From the NCBI GenBank assembly GCA_900754445.1, contig CAAECW010000084.1, positions 1-17,309 on the forward strand: 17,309 nucleotides of DNA. The letters are read 5' to 3'. Under the pieces are notes generated by a model that ran no database searches, was not told the origin of the DNA, and was given only the letters and a program-made list of their open reading frames with translations. The stretch's first letter is position 1; each line of letters opens with the position of its first letter. This document shows, piece by piece, positions 7,504-14,833 of the stretch. The position numbers and the translations under genes were made by a program. The stretch is from an uncultured Collinsella sp. (GTDB taxonomy: Bacteria > Actinomycetota > Coriobacteriia > Coriobacteriales > Coriobacteriaceae).

Positions 7504-9489
7504 ATGAAGCTCGCGCTTGCACAGATCGATATGCGCCTGGGTGATATTGAGGGCATTTGCGGCCGCATCGAGGACCAGGCTCGTCTGGCCCACGAGCGCG
7601 GGGCGCGCGTGCTGTGCGTTCCGGCTCCGCTCTTTATGGGCGCCATGCCCGGTGGCCTGGTGGGCGCTGCCGACTTTGAGCACGACGTGCTTGCCGGTTT
7701 GACTGGTGTCGCCGAGCGTATCCAGGAGCTTGACATGATCTGCATCGTGCCCGCGGCGGTTTCGTTTGAGGGCCAGCCGCTGCTCGACTACATGATGCTC
7801 AAGGACGGTCATGTGGTGCCGGCGCGTTCGAGCATTGCCCTGCAGCGTGGCGAGAACAACGACACACGTTGGGCGCCGCCGGTGTTCGACGTGGACGGCG
7901 TGCGCATCGCCGTGATTTTTGACTTGGACCGCGAACTCGAGATGCTGCCGACCGGTGTTGACCTCATTGCGTATTTCCAATTCAACGCGTTTGACATGAC
8001 CGACCGCGAGACTGCCGCCATTGCTGCCGTTCGCAGCGGCGCCTACCGCAAGATCGCATCCAAGCGCAGCGTGTGGTTTGCCTGCATGGCGCCGGTCGGT
8101 GCCTATGACGAGTCGGTGTATACCGGCGGTTCGTTTGTGCTCGACGACTGCGGTCGCGTGGTGGCCCAGGCGCCGTGCTTTGAGGAGAGCCTGCTGGTTC
8201 AGGAGATTCAGCGCGGCGTGATGCTCGATGCCCTGGAGGATCACGAACTGCCCGAGTTCCGTTCCGAGGAGTGGCTGTGGCAGGCGCTGGTGCTCGCCGT
8301 GCGCGACAACGCCCGAGCCCACGGTGCGTCGCGTGCTGTGGTGGCGCTCGAGGGTGACTTGCCGTCGTCCCTGCTGGCGGCGCTGGCCGTCGACGCTCTG
8401 GGCCCGCGCAATGTGATTGGCCTGGTGCTGGGGCGCAACCGTATCTTTACGCCGGCGCAGGAAGAAGCCGAGGCTGCCCGCTGTGCCGCCGTCCGCGCCA
8501 TCGCCGAGCGTCTGCACATTCGCACCGTCGAGCGCGATGCACCGGATGCGGCGCGCGTGCTCGATCGCGACGTGTCGGCGGGCGATGCCGAGCGCCTGCG
8601 CTCGCGCACGCTGGGCCTGATGCTGGAGGATACGGCGCTCGAGCTGGGTGCGATGGCGCTGAGCCCGCTGTCCAAAACCGAGTACGCGCTGGCGGCGCCG
8701 GCGCTTTGCGGCGGCTACCAGGGCGACTTTGCGCCCTTTGGCGATGTGTACCTGTCGACGCTTGAGTTTGTGGCGCGTGTGCGCAACCGCACGTCTGCCG
8801 TGGTGCCCCAAGAGCTCGTGACGCTCAACGCAGTGGAAGATTGTATGGAGCGCGTGCTGGCGCAGGCGCTCTCGACGCTCGACGGTCCGGTCGACATGCT
8901 CGACCGCGCGGCGCAGCTGCTCGGCGGGCTCGAGCCGGGCGAGGTCGATGGCACGCTCGAGTCGCACGTGGACCGCAACCGTCCCTTCGACGACATTCCG
9001 ATGGCCACCGGCAAGCCCGAGGCATGTTCGTTGCTGCTGATGCTCGTGCGCCAGGGAGAGGCGGCTCGCCGCCAGCTGCCGACGGCGCCAATCGTCTCGG
9101 CCCGTTCGTTTGCCGAGCGCGCCTGGCCGTACATGCTTGCATGGTCCGACCTGGGGCTGAGCGGCAAGGAACGCATGACGGTCGATTCGCTGGCACGCGC
9201 TGAGGTGCGTCGTTTTGCCGACGAGGATACAAGCGAGCGCATGCGTGGCGAGATGATGGGCATACTGGGTGATCTATTGGGTATTTCGCCCGAGCAGATG
9301 GAGGAGCTGCGCTCCGAGGACGGCCAGCGCCGCCTGCACGAGGGCATGAAGAAGTTTGAGGGCGAGGTCCAGGACGCCATCGATAAGATGATGGGCGGCC
9401 AGGGTGGCCCGCAGGGTGGGCCCCAGGGCACGCCGATGCCGCATCCGCCGGTTGATCCCCGACAGTTCCCGTTCTTCTCGCAGAACTAA
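7504..9489 (+). CDS. NAD+ synthetase-like protein (glutaminase + synthetase fold) with degenerate active sites
   Basis: A 661-residue relative of two-domain glutamine-dependent NAD+ synthetase (NadE). The N-terminal nitrilase-like domain (1-245) opens MKLALAQIDMRLGDIEG and keeps family marks such as YDESVYTGGSFVLDDCG, but the Glu-Lys-Cys triad appears lost: the FPEL position reads V39-P-A-P, the Lys position falls on R108/S109, and the Cys position falls on F139/D140. In the synthetase-like domain (270-560) the ATP loop SGGxDS reads E283-G-D-L-P-S288, the GYxTLYGD motif reads APALCGG, and the later Lys-Thr becomes Leu-Ser. Flanking sequence (AALAVDALG, SKTE, ARVRN, ARRQLP) still aligns without gaps. 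A C-terminal extension of about 100 residues is helical and charged, then GGQGGPQGGPQGTP-rich. ATG 7504 was preferred over 7477 for its AAAGGG site and family N-terminus. There are no stops or frameshifts and codon use matches the neighbours, so it is probably a maintained pseudoenzyme or an enzyme with changed chemistry, not a working NadE. Confidence 0.82.
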   Translation: MKLALAQIDMRLGDIEGICGRIEDQARLAHERGARVLCVPAPLFMGAMPGGLVGAADFEHDVLAGLTGVAERIQELDMICIVPAAVSFEGQPLLDYMMLKDGHVVPARSSIALQRGENNDTRWAPPVFDVDGVRIAVIFDLDRELEMLPTGVDLIAYFQFNAFDMTDRETAAIAAVRSGAYRKIASKRSVWFACMAPVGAYDESVYTGGSFVLDDCGRVVAQAPCFEESLLVQEIQRGVMLDALEDHELPEFRSEEWLWQALVLAVRDNARAHGASRAVVALEGDLPSSLLAALAVDALGPRNVIGLVLGRNRIFTPAQEEAEAARCAAVRAIAERLHIRTVERDAPDAARVLDRDVSAGDAERLRSRTLGLMLEDTALELGAMALSPLSKTEYALAAPALCGGYQGDFAPFGDVYLSTLEFVARVRNRTSAVVPQELVTLNAVEDCMERVLAQALSTLDGPVDMLDRAAQLLGGLEPGEVDGTLESHVDRNRPFDDIPMATGKPEACSLLLMLVRQGEAARRQLPTAPIVSARSFAERAWPYMLAWSDLGLSGKERMTVDSLARAEVRRFADEDTSERMRGEMMGILGDLLGISPEQMEELRSEDGQRRLHEGMKKFEGEVQDAIDKMMGGQGGPQGGPQGTPMPHPPVDPRQFPFFSQN

Positions 9490-9490
9490 A

Positions 9491-9519
9491 CTGGGGATGG
9501 GATTCGCTCCCAACCCCGG
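9491..9519 (+). terminator. Stem-loop after the NadE-like gene, possible terminator
   Basis: CTGGGG and CCCCGG pair around an inner GGGA/TCCC stem with a five-base loop, starting directly after the stop codon. No T-run follows, so it may only attenuate transcription or protect the 3' end. Confidence 0.45.
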
Positions 9520-9548
9520 TACTTCAACTAAGCATCTTGGCCCCGTTG

Positions 9549-9557
9549 TGTTATTCT
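9549..9557 (+). promoter_or_regulatory. Candidate extended -10 promoter for ruvCAB
   Basis: TGT-TATTCT forms an extended -10 about 70 bases before the ruvC start. No good -35 box is visible at the right distance; TAAGCA at 9529-9534 is weak. Position between a stem-loop and the operon supports it. Confidence 0.4.
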
Positions 9558-9614
9558 AGAACAGACGTTCGTGAATGATGCGCGGGGCCTTGCCTTGTGC
9601 TTGGCAAAAGACGA

Positions 9615-9621
9615 GGGGAGG
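9615..9621 (+). promoter_or_regulatory. Ribosome binding site that fixes the ruvC TTG start
   Basis: GGGGAGG lies five bases before TTG 9627. It falls inside the open frame that begins at GTG 9597, which argues that the GTG is not the real start. Confidence 0.75.
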
Positions 9622-9626
9622 TTGGC

Positions 9627-10148
9627 TTGGTCATTTTGGGTATCGACCCCGGTTTGGCCCATACGGGTTGGGGGATTATCGAGGAGCGGCGAGGCGAGGT
9701 TCGCTGCCGTGCCTACGGTTGTATCGAGACCAGCGCGGGCAGTCCGCTCGCGGTGCGTCTGTCGCATATCGCCCGCGACCTCAAGGGCGTCGTGGAGCGT
9801 TATCGACCCGATACCGCTGCTATCGAGAGCATCTACTTTGGCGCTAATGTCCGCTCGGCCATCCCCACGGCGCATGCCCGCGGTGCTGCACTCGTGGCGC
9901 TTTCGGAATGCGCGCTCGAGATTGGCGAGTACACGCCTATGCAGATCAAGCAGGCTGTGGTGGGCACCGGCGCTGCAGATAAGCGACAGGTTGCCTACAT
10001 GGTGCGCACGCTCACGCAGCTCGACCACGACCCGCATCCCGACCATGCCGCCGATGCCCTGGCTTGCGCCATCTGCCACGTAAACCTCAGCCGCACCCGT
10101 GCCCTCACCGGTGGCGAGTTCTATCAACAGAGAGGAACCGGATACTGA
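9627..10148 (+). CDS. ruvC: Holliday junction endonuclease RuvC
   Basis: A 173-residue RNase H-fold endonuclease that cuts Holliday junctions as a dimer during recombinational repair. Catalytic acids are visible at D7 in VILGIDPG, E67 in AIESIYFG, and the C-terminal cluster D139-HAA-D143-ALACAICH. The length fits the family (about 170). I place the start at TTG 9627 because GGGGAGG lies five bases upstream and the protein then begins directly with the family's VILGIDPG strand. The GTG at 9597 would add ten residues without homology and put the ribosome binding site inside the gene. Its stop codon overlaps the ruvA start (TGATG), so translation is coupled. It probably leads the ruvCAB transcript from a promoter near 9549. 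Confidence 0.96.
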   Translation: MVILGIDPGLAHTGWGIIEERRGEVRCRAYGCIETSAGSPLAVRLSHIARDLKGVVERYRPDTAAIESIYFGANVRSAIPTAHARGAALVALSECALEIGEYTPMQIKQAVVGTGAADKRQVAYMVRTLTQLDHDPHPDHAADALACAICHVNLSRTRALTGGEFYQQRGTGY

Positions 10149-10768
10149 TGATTTCCCAGCTCCATGGAACGCTCGTCGAGGCCACGATGAGCTCGGCCGT
10201 CGTCGATGTATCGGGCGTGGGCTTTGAGCTCGGTATTTCGGGCAGCACTGCCGCCACGCTGCCTACGCCCGGCGGCGAGGTTCGCCTGTATACCCGTATG
10301 CAGGTGCGCGAGGACGCCATGACGCTCTTTGGTTTTGCCTCCAAGGACGAGCGCACGATGTTCGATCGGCTCGTGTCCGTGTCGGGCGTTGGCCCGCGCC
10401 TGGCGCTTGCCGTGCTCTCCACCTATACCGTGGGGCAACTGTATTCGCTGGTGATGGCCGAGGACGACAAGGGTATGGCCAAGGTGCCCGGTGTGGGCAA
10501 AAAGACCGCGCAGCGCCTGATCCTGGAGCTCAAGAGCACCTTTGCCAAGGACAAGGGCTTTGTGCCGGTCGACGTGATTCCCGGCCAGGTTGCGATGCCG
10601 GTTTCCGCCGCCGCTCCTTCGGCAATCGATGACGCCCGTGCGGCGCTCCTTTCCATGGGCTTTAGCCCACAGGAGACCGATGTCGCCCTGAGCGGGTATG
10701 ATGGGCAGGATATGCGTGTCGAGGATCTGCTCGGCGCGGCGCTTAAACGACTCGGAATGGATGCGTGA
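10148..10768 (+). CDS. ruvA: Holliday junction branch migration protein RuvA
   Basis: A 206-residue protein that binds the four-way junction as a tetramer and recruits the RuvB motor. The N-terminal OB-fold domain begins MISQLHGTLVE; tandem helix-hairpin-helix motifs follow at SVSGVGPRLALAVLS and KVPGVGKKTAQRLILELK; after a variable linker rich in Ala, Val and Pro comes the small C-terminal RuvB-binding domain (ARAALLSMGFSPQETDVAL...). The ATG at 10148 overlaps the ruvC stop as TGATG; AGAGGA sits about 11 bases upstream, rather far, in keeping with translational coupling. The frame is open further upstream inside ruvC, but those residues are not RuvA-like. Its 3' end overlaps ruvB by one base. 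Confidence 0.96.
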   Translation: MISQLHGTLVEATMSSAVVDVSGVGFELGISGSTAATLPTPGGEVRLYTRMQVREDAMTLFGFASKDERTMFDRLVSVSGVGPRLALAVLSTYTVGQLYSLVMAEDDKGMAKVPGVGKKTAQRLILELKSTFAKDKGFVPVDVIPGQVAMPVSAAAPSAIDDARAALLSMGFSPQETDVALSGYDGQDMRVEDLLGAALKRLGMDA

Positions 10769-11835
10769 TGTGGGAAGCCGATGATTCTCAGGACCTGTGG
10801 TCGACGCCCGGAAACTCGCCAGCGGCATCCATGGCGCACGGCGAGCGTATGGTGGGATCGGAGCTGACGCCCGAGGACCTCGATGTCGATCGTACCCTGC
10901 GCCCCCAGCGTCTGGACGACTACTGCGGTCAGGAGCACATCAAACAGAGCCTGCGCGTGCTCATCGAGGCAGCGCAGAGCCGCGGCGAGACGCTCGACCA
11001 CGTGATCTTCTCGGGCCCTCCGGGTCTGGGCAAGACCACGCTGGCTACGGTTATCGCCAACGAGCTGGGCGCCCAGATTAAGACGACGAGCGGTCCGGCC
11101 ATCGCGCGCACCGGCGACCTGGCTGCCATCCTTACCAACCTGCAACCGGGCGACGTGCTGTTTATCGACGAGATCCACCGCCTCAACCGCTCGGTCGAGG
11201 AGGTCCTGTATCCTGCGATGGAGGACTTTGCCCTCGATATTGTGATCGGCAAGGGTCCGGCGGCGCGCTCGATTCGCCTGGATATCCCCAAGTTCACGCT
11301 GGTGGCGGCAACGACTCGCTCGGGCATGTTGACCGGCCCGCTACGCGACCGTTTTGGCATTTCGTATCGCCTGGATTACTACACCGTTGAGGAGCTCGCT
11401 CAGATTGTGACACGCTCGGCGACCATTCTGGGTGTGACGATCGACCATCCCAGTGCACTCGAGATCGGCTCGCGTTCGCGCGGTACGCCGCGTCTTGCCA
11501 ATCGTCTGCTCAAGCGCGTGCGCGACTACGCGCAGGTGCGCGGCAACGGCCCCATCGAGCTCGATATCTGCCGCCAGGCGCTCGAGTTCTTCGAGATCGA
11601 TGAGCTCGGTCTGGACTGGATGGATATTCGCATTTTGGAGACGCTCGCCAAGACGTTCTCCGGTCGTGCCGTGGGACTTACGACCCTTGCCAGCGCGGTG
11701 GGCGAGGATCCGGGCACGCTCGAGGATGTCTATGAGCCCTATTTGCTGCAGTGCGGGTTGATGATTCGTACGCCGCAGGGCCGTCAGGCAACCCTGCGCA
11801 CATTCGAGCATTTGGGTATTGAACCGACCCTGTAG
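10768..11835 (+). CDS. ruvB: Holliday junction branch migration helicase RuvB
   Basis: A 355-residue AAA+ motor that forms hexameric rings on DNA arms and drives branch migration with RuvA. Walker A is GPPGLGKTT (K89), Walker B is LFIDEIH (D134, E135), sensor 1 is AATTRSG, and the arginine finger region is LRDRFG (R193, R195). The C-terminal winged-helix domain includes GLDWMDIRILETL and ends HLGIEPTL. The first 30 residues or so, before SELTPEDLDVDRTLRP, are longer than in many RuvB proteins and carry no motif. ATG 10768 overlaps the ruvA stop as TGATG; GTG 10765 is an in-frame alternative three bases upstream, and Met codons a little downstream are also possible. No strong ribosome binding site is seen, so translation is probably coupled to ruvA. 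Confidence 0.96.
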   Translation: MWEADDSQDLWSTPGNSPAASMAHGERMVGSELTPEDLDVDRTLRPQRLDDYCGQEHIKQSLRVLIEAAQSRGETLDHVIFSGPPGLGKTTLATVIANELGAQIKTTSGPAIARTGDLAAILTNLQPGDVLFIDEIHRLNRSVEEVLYPAMEDFALDIVIGKGPAARSIRLDIPKFTLVAATTRSGMLTGPLRDRFGISYRLDYYTVEELAQIVTRSATILGVTIDHPSALEIGSRSRGTPRLANRLLKRVRDYAQVRGNGPIELDICRQALEFFEIDELGLDWMDIRILETLAKTFSGRAVGLTTLASAVGEDPGTLEDVYEPYLLQCGLMIRTPQGRQATLRTFEHLGIEPTL

Positions 11836-11891
11836 GAATGGGCTTGTTTTAGCGCATCTGTAGGCTATCGCTGGGCATCGGGTAAACATAT

Positions 11892-11917
11892 CGCCGTTCG
11901 TCGGTTACGGGCGTTTT
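11892..11917 (+). terminator. Weak hairpin plus TTTT between ruvB and fhs
   Basis: CGCC-GT pairs with AC-G-GGCG (one bulged G, nine-base loop), then TTTT. It could end the ruv transcript. The T-run coincides with the candidate -35 of the fhs promoter, so function is uncertain. Confidence 0.35.
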
Positions 11918-11941
11918 ACTATTGCGCGCGCGTGCTATGCT
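11914..11941 (+). promoter_or_regulatory. Candidate fhs promoter
   Basis: TTTTAC (11914-11919), a 16-base spacer, then TATGCT (11936-11941) with an extended TGC just before it. This predicts a leader of about 35 bases before the fhs ATG. Confidence 0.5.
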
Positions 11942-11981
11942 GGATTGGTCTTTTTCTCATCCGGTAACGAAAGGACCGCCC

Positions 11982-13649
11982 ATGCCTACTGACATCGAAA
12001 TCGCACGTTCTGTTACGCCGCTGCCTATTACCGAGGTGGCCAAGAACGCCGGCGTCGACGTTAAGCATCTGATTCCGTACGGCTTCGACAAGGCAAAGGT
12101 CGACTATTCCCTGCTCAACGAGCCGACCGACCACCAGGCCAAGATTGTCCTCGTGACCGCTATCAATCCCACGCCCGCAGGCGAGGGAAAGACCACCACG
12201 ACCATCGGCCTGGCCGACGGTCTGCGCCGTCGCGGCGTCAAGAGCGCCGTGGCCCTGCGCGAGCCTTCGCTCGGCCCCGTGTTTGGCGTGAAGGGCGGTG
12301 CCGCCGGTGGCGGTTGGGCCCAGGTCATCCCCATGGAGGATATCAACCTGCACTTTACCGGTGACTTCCATGCCATCGGTGCCGCTAACAACCTGCTGGC
12401 AGCCATGCTCGACAACCATATTCAGCAGGGCAACCAGCTCGGCATCGACGTTAAGCGCATCACCTGGAAGCGCGTTGTCGACATGAACGACCGTCAGCTG
12501 CGCCATGTCATCGACGGCATTGGCGGCAAGGCCCAGGGAGTGCCGCGCGAGGATGGCTTCGACATCACTGTTGCCTCCGAGGTCATGGCAATCCTGTGCC
12601 TGTCCACGAGCATCAATGACCTCAAGGAGCGCCTAGGCGAGATTGTTGTCGGCTACAGCTATGCCGGCGAGCCCGTCCGCGCCCGTGACCTTAAGGCTCA
12701 GGGTGCCATGGCTGCCCTGCTCAAGGACGCGCTCAAACCCAACTTGGTTCAGACACTCGAGGGCACGCCCGCGTTTGTCCACGGCGGTCCTTTCGCCAAT
12801 ATTGCCCACGGCTGCAACTCCATCATGGCCACCCGCATGGCCATGCGCTTTGGCGACGTCGCGATTACCGAGGCCGGTTTCGGCGCCGACCTGGGTGCCG
12901 AGAAGTTCCTCGACATCAAGTGCCGCATGACGGGCGTTCGCCCCAGCGCTGTCGTGGTCGTCGCCACTGCCCGCGCGCTTAAGTACAACGGCGGTGTTGC
13001 CAAGGCCGACCTCAACGAGGAGAACCTTGAGGCCCTCAAGGCCGGCATGCCCAACCTGCTGCGCCACGTCGACAACATCCAGAATGTCTACGGTCTGCCC
13101 TGCGTGGTTGCCATCAACCGCTTCCCGACGGACACCGAGGCTGAACTCGAGCTCATCGAGTCCGAGTGCCAGAAGCTCGGTGTCAACGTTAAACTGTCCG
13201 AGGTTTGGGCTAAGGGCGGCGAGGGCGCGCTCGACCTAGCCGATGAGGTCATGCGCCTGATCGAGCAGCCGAGCGAGCTCAAGTTTGCCTACGAGGACGG
13301 TGCCGATGTGGCCGATGCCCTCGAGGCCGTTGCCACCAAGGTCTACCACGCCGACGGCGTCGACTTTACGCCGGCTGCCAAGCGCCAGCTCGCCGAGCTG
13401 CGCGAGAACGGCTTTGGCAACCTGCCGGTGTGCGTGGCCAAGACGCAGTACAGCTTTAGCGACAATGCCAAGGCGCTGGGCGCTCCCGAGGGTTTCCGCA
13501 TCACCGTGCGTGAGCTCAAGGTTTCCGCCGGTGCCCACTTTGTGGTCGCGCTGACCGGCAACGTCCTGACCATGCCGGGCCTGCCCAAGGTGCCCGCGGC
13601 CGAGAACATCGACGTCGACAACGACGGCAACATCACCGGCCTGTTCTAA
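11982..13649 (+). CDS. fhs: Formate-tetrahydrofolate ligase
   Basis: A 555-residue cytoplasmic enzyme (10-formyl-THF synthetase) that uses ATP to join formate to tetrahydrofolate, feeding purine synthesis, formyl-methionine or, in acetogens, the Wood-Ljungdahl methyl branch. The length matches the family. The P-loop is TPAGEGKTTTT (K70). The family signature VKGGAAGGGWAQV is followed by NLHFTGDFHA, and VATARALKYNGG is present; GGFGADLGAEKF-like sequence (AGFGADLGAEKF) and VVAINRFPTDTEAE also fit. ATG 11982 was chosen because AAAGGA lies six bases upstream and the protein then begins MPTDIEIARS; the open frame from 11922 includes the promoter. It appears monocistronic, between its own promoter and a strong terminator at 13675. 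No other folate genes are in the window, so the pathway direction cannot be told. Confidence 0.97.
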   Translation: MPTDIEIARSVTPLPITEVAKNAGVDVKHLIPYGFDKAKVDYSLLNEPTDHQAKIVLVTAINPTPAGEGKTTTTIGLADGLRRRGVKSAVALREPSLGPVFGVKGGAAGGGWAQVIPMEDINLHFTGDFHAIGAANNLLAAMLDNHIQQGNQLGIDVKRITWKRVVDMNDRQLRHVIDGIGGKAQGVPREDGFDITVASEVMAILCLSTSINDLKERLGEIVVGYSYAGEPVRARDLKAQGAMAALLKDALKPNLVQTLEGTPAFVHGGPFANIAHGCNSIMATRMAMRFGDVAITEAGFGADLGAEKFLDIKCRMTGVRPSAVVVVATARALKYNGGVAKADLNEENLEALKAGMPNLLRHVDNIQNVYGLPCVVAINRFPTDTEAELELIESECQKLGVNVKLSEVWAKGGEGALDLADEVMRLIEQPSELKFAYEDGADVADALEAVATKVYHADGVDFTPAAKRQLAELRENGFGNLPVCVAKTQYSFSDNAKALGAPEGFRITVRELKVSAGAHFVVALTGNVLTMPGLPKVPAAENIDVDNDGNITGLF

Positions 13650-13651
13650 GC

Positions 13652-13667
13652 CTGCTGCCCATAGCAG
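13652..13667 (+). other. Short stem-loop before the fhs terminator
   Basis: CTGCT and AGCAG pair around a six-base loop just after the stop codon. It lacks a T-run and precedes the main terminator, so it may be only part of the folded 3' end. Confidence 0.35.
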
Positions 13668-13674
13668 CTTACCC

Positions 13675-13710
13675 GCCCCGTCGCGCCACCAAGGCCCGGC
13701 GGGGCTTTTT
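13675..13710 (+). terminator. Rho-independent terminator of fhs
   Basis: A nine-base stem, GCCCCGTCG (13675-13683) with CGGCGGGGC (13697-13705, one T-G wobble), is followed directly by TTTTT. Confidence 0.88.
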
Positions 13711-13828
13711 GATCCTTAGGCCCGCGCATGTCTTGTAGATACCGACGGACTCTGCCCATCATAGGCTTTTGCGCGGGTAGAATGCATGGATAACTTGAGG
13801 CTCACGCGCGACGGAAAGGAATCGTTGC

Positions 13829-14815
13829 ATGGATCAGGACAAGACAACCGTGATGGGCGGCTACGGTTCCGCGCAGGCTGGCGATAGCGCCGATGCGACC
13901 CGCGTTGTTCCCAACCCCGGTTATACCGACCCCGCCGCGACGCAGCCTTCTGCCGAGCCCACCCGGGTTATGGGCTATGGCGACACGGCGCAGGATTCTT
14001 ACGCTGCATCTTCGCAAGGCCCCTATGGCAACGCAGCTCCGGATCCGTTTGATTACGCGCCGCAGGATTCTTATGCTGCCTCGACGCCGAATCCCTATGA
14101 CAACCTGCCGCAGAATCCCATTCCGCAGCCTCAGCAGACGACGTATATGCCTCGCACGGCGCAGCCTCGCTACGAGTCGCGCGAGCCGTATCGCGAGTAC
14201 CCCAAGTCGATTCCGCAATATGACGAGGACGAGGAGAAGAAGCCATCGCGTTCGTCGAGCGTGATCAAGAAGATCCTGATTGTGCTGGCGATTTTCTTTG
14301 CCCTTTCGATTGTGTTCGCCGTTGTGTCGGGCATGCTCAACAAACGAGGAGCTACAACCAGCACGACGGCCGAGCAGACAGAGGTCACCCAAGCGGGTTC
14401 AGTAGAGCTGAGCGATATTCCGGGGCAGTACTGGTCCAACGCCAAAAAGCTCCTCAAGTCGCGCGGGGCCGATCTTTCGAATGCCGTGGTCCTGACTGAT
14501 GATGGCTCAACGCCCGTCGTCGATGCCAACTGGGTCGTTACTTCTGCCTACTATAACGACAGCGGCAACCTTGAAATTCAGCTCACGCACAAGAACGGCT
14601 TGGGCAACTCGTCCGACGGACAAAGCGGTACCGACAGCTCGAGCTCCAACACGCTGGAGGACTTGAGCAACAAGGCACAGGAGTTGGGAGACAAGGCGCA
14701 AGAGCTGGGCGATACGGCCCAGAACCTGGGCGACACCGCGCAGAACTTGGGCGACATGGCGACGGATGCCTGGAACGCCCTGCAAAACGGCATCTCGGGC
14801 GCGCAGGGAAACTAG
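13829..14815 (+). CDS. Single-pass membrane protein with PASTA-like domain and heptapeptide-repeat tail
   Basis: 328 residues, not recognised as a named family. ATG 13829 follows AAAGGA at 8 bases. The N-terminal 140 residues are Pro/Gln/Tyr-rich and presumably cytoplasmic; they hold three [DE]-x-T-[TR]-V motifs (T6, T24, T45) and a duplicated QDSYAAS unit (55-61, 79-85). An acidic/basic stretch (DEDEEKKPSR) precedes one transmembrane helix (about 149-170), positive inside. Outside, residues about 192-255 (IPGQYWSNAKKLLKSRGADL ... NWVV ... IQLTHK) resemble a PASTA domain. A Ser-rich linker leads to four seven-residue repeats (KAQELGD/TAQNLGD, 282-309) and an amphipathic end. The layout (Thr motifs inside, PASTA-like outside) suggests a partner or substrate of a Ser/Thr kinase system at the cell envelope, but that is inference. 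A TAGAAT at 13778 could be its -10 box. It converges on the next gene with an 18-base gap and no visible terminator. Confidence 0.8.
   Translation: MDQDKTTVMGGYGSAQAGDSADATRVVPNPGYTDPAATQPSAEPTRVMGYGDTAQDSYAASSQGPYGNAAPDPFDYAPQDSYAASTPNPYDNLPQNPIPQPQQTTYMPRTAQPRYESREPYREYPKSIPQYDEDEEKKPSRSSSVIKKILIVLAIFFALSIVFAVVSGMLNKRGATTSTTAEQTEVTQAGSVELSDIPGQYWSNAKKLLKSRGADLSNAVVLTDDGSTPVVDANWVVTSAYYNDSGNLEIQLTHKNGLGNSSDGQSGTDSSSSNTLEDLSNKAQELGDKAQELGDTAQNLGDTAQNLGDMATDAWNALQNGISGAQGN
14672..14755 (+). repeat. Four tandem 21-base repeats in the coding region
   Basis: Four diverged 21-base units encode K/T-A-Q-E/N-L-G-D four times. Third-position differences between units show they are maintained at protein level and are not a recent slippage product. 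Confidence 0.85.
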
Positions 14816-14833
14816 CGGACGAGCGGAGCGGGG

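Noticed and set aside
7267..8967. 566-codon minus-strand frame opposite the NadE-like gene
   Set aside because: It crosses a strong terminator and two plus-strand genes with clear homology. Its His/Arg-rich composition is typical of an antisense shadow.
9391..9432. GC-rich GGCCAGGGTGG-type repeats as a regulatory or recombination site
   Set aside because: They are in frame and encode the Gly/Gln/Pro tail of the NadE-like protein, which explains the repetition.
13802..14392. 196-codon minus-strand frame opposite the membrane protein
   Set aside because: Very Arg-rich shadow with no ribosome binding site; the plus-strand gene has a good start, a membrane helix and protein-level repeats.
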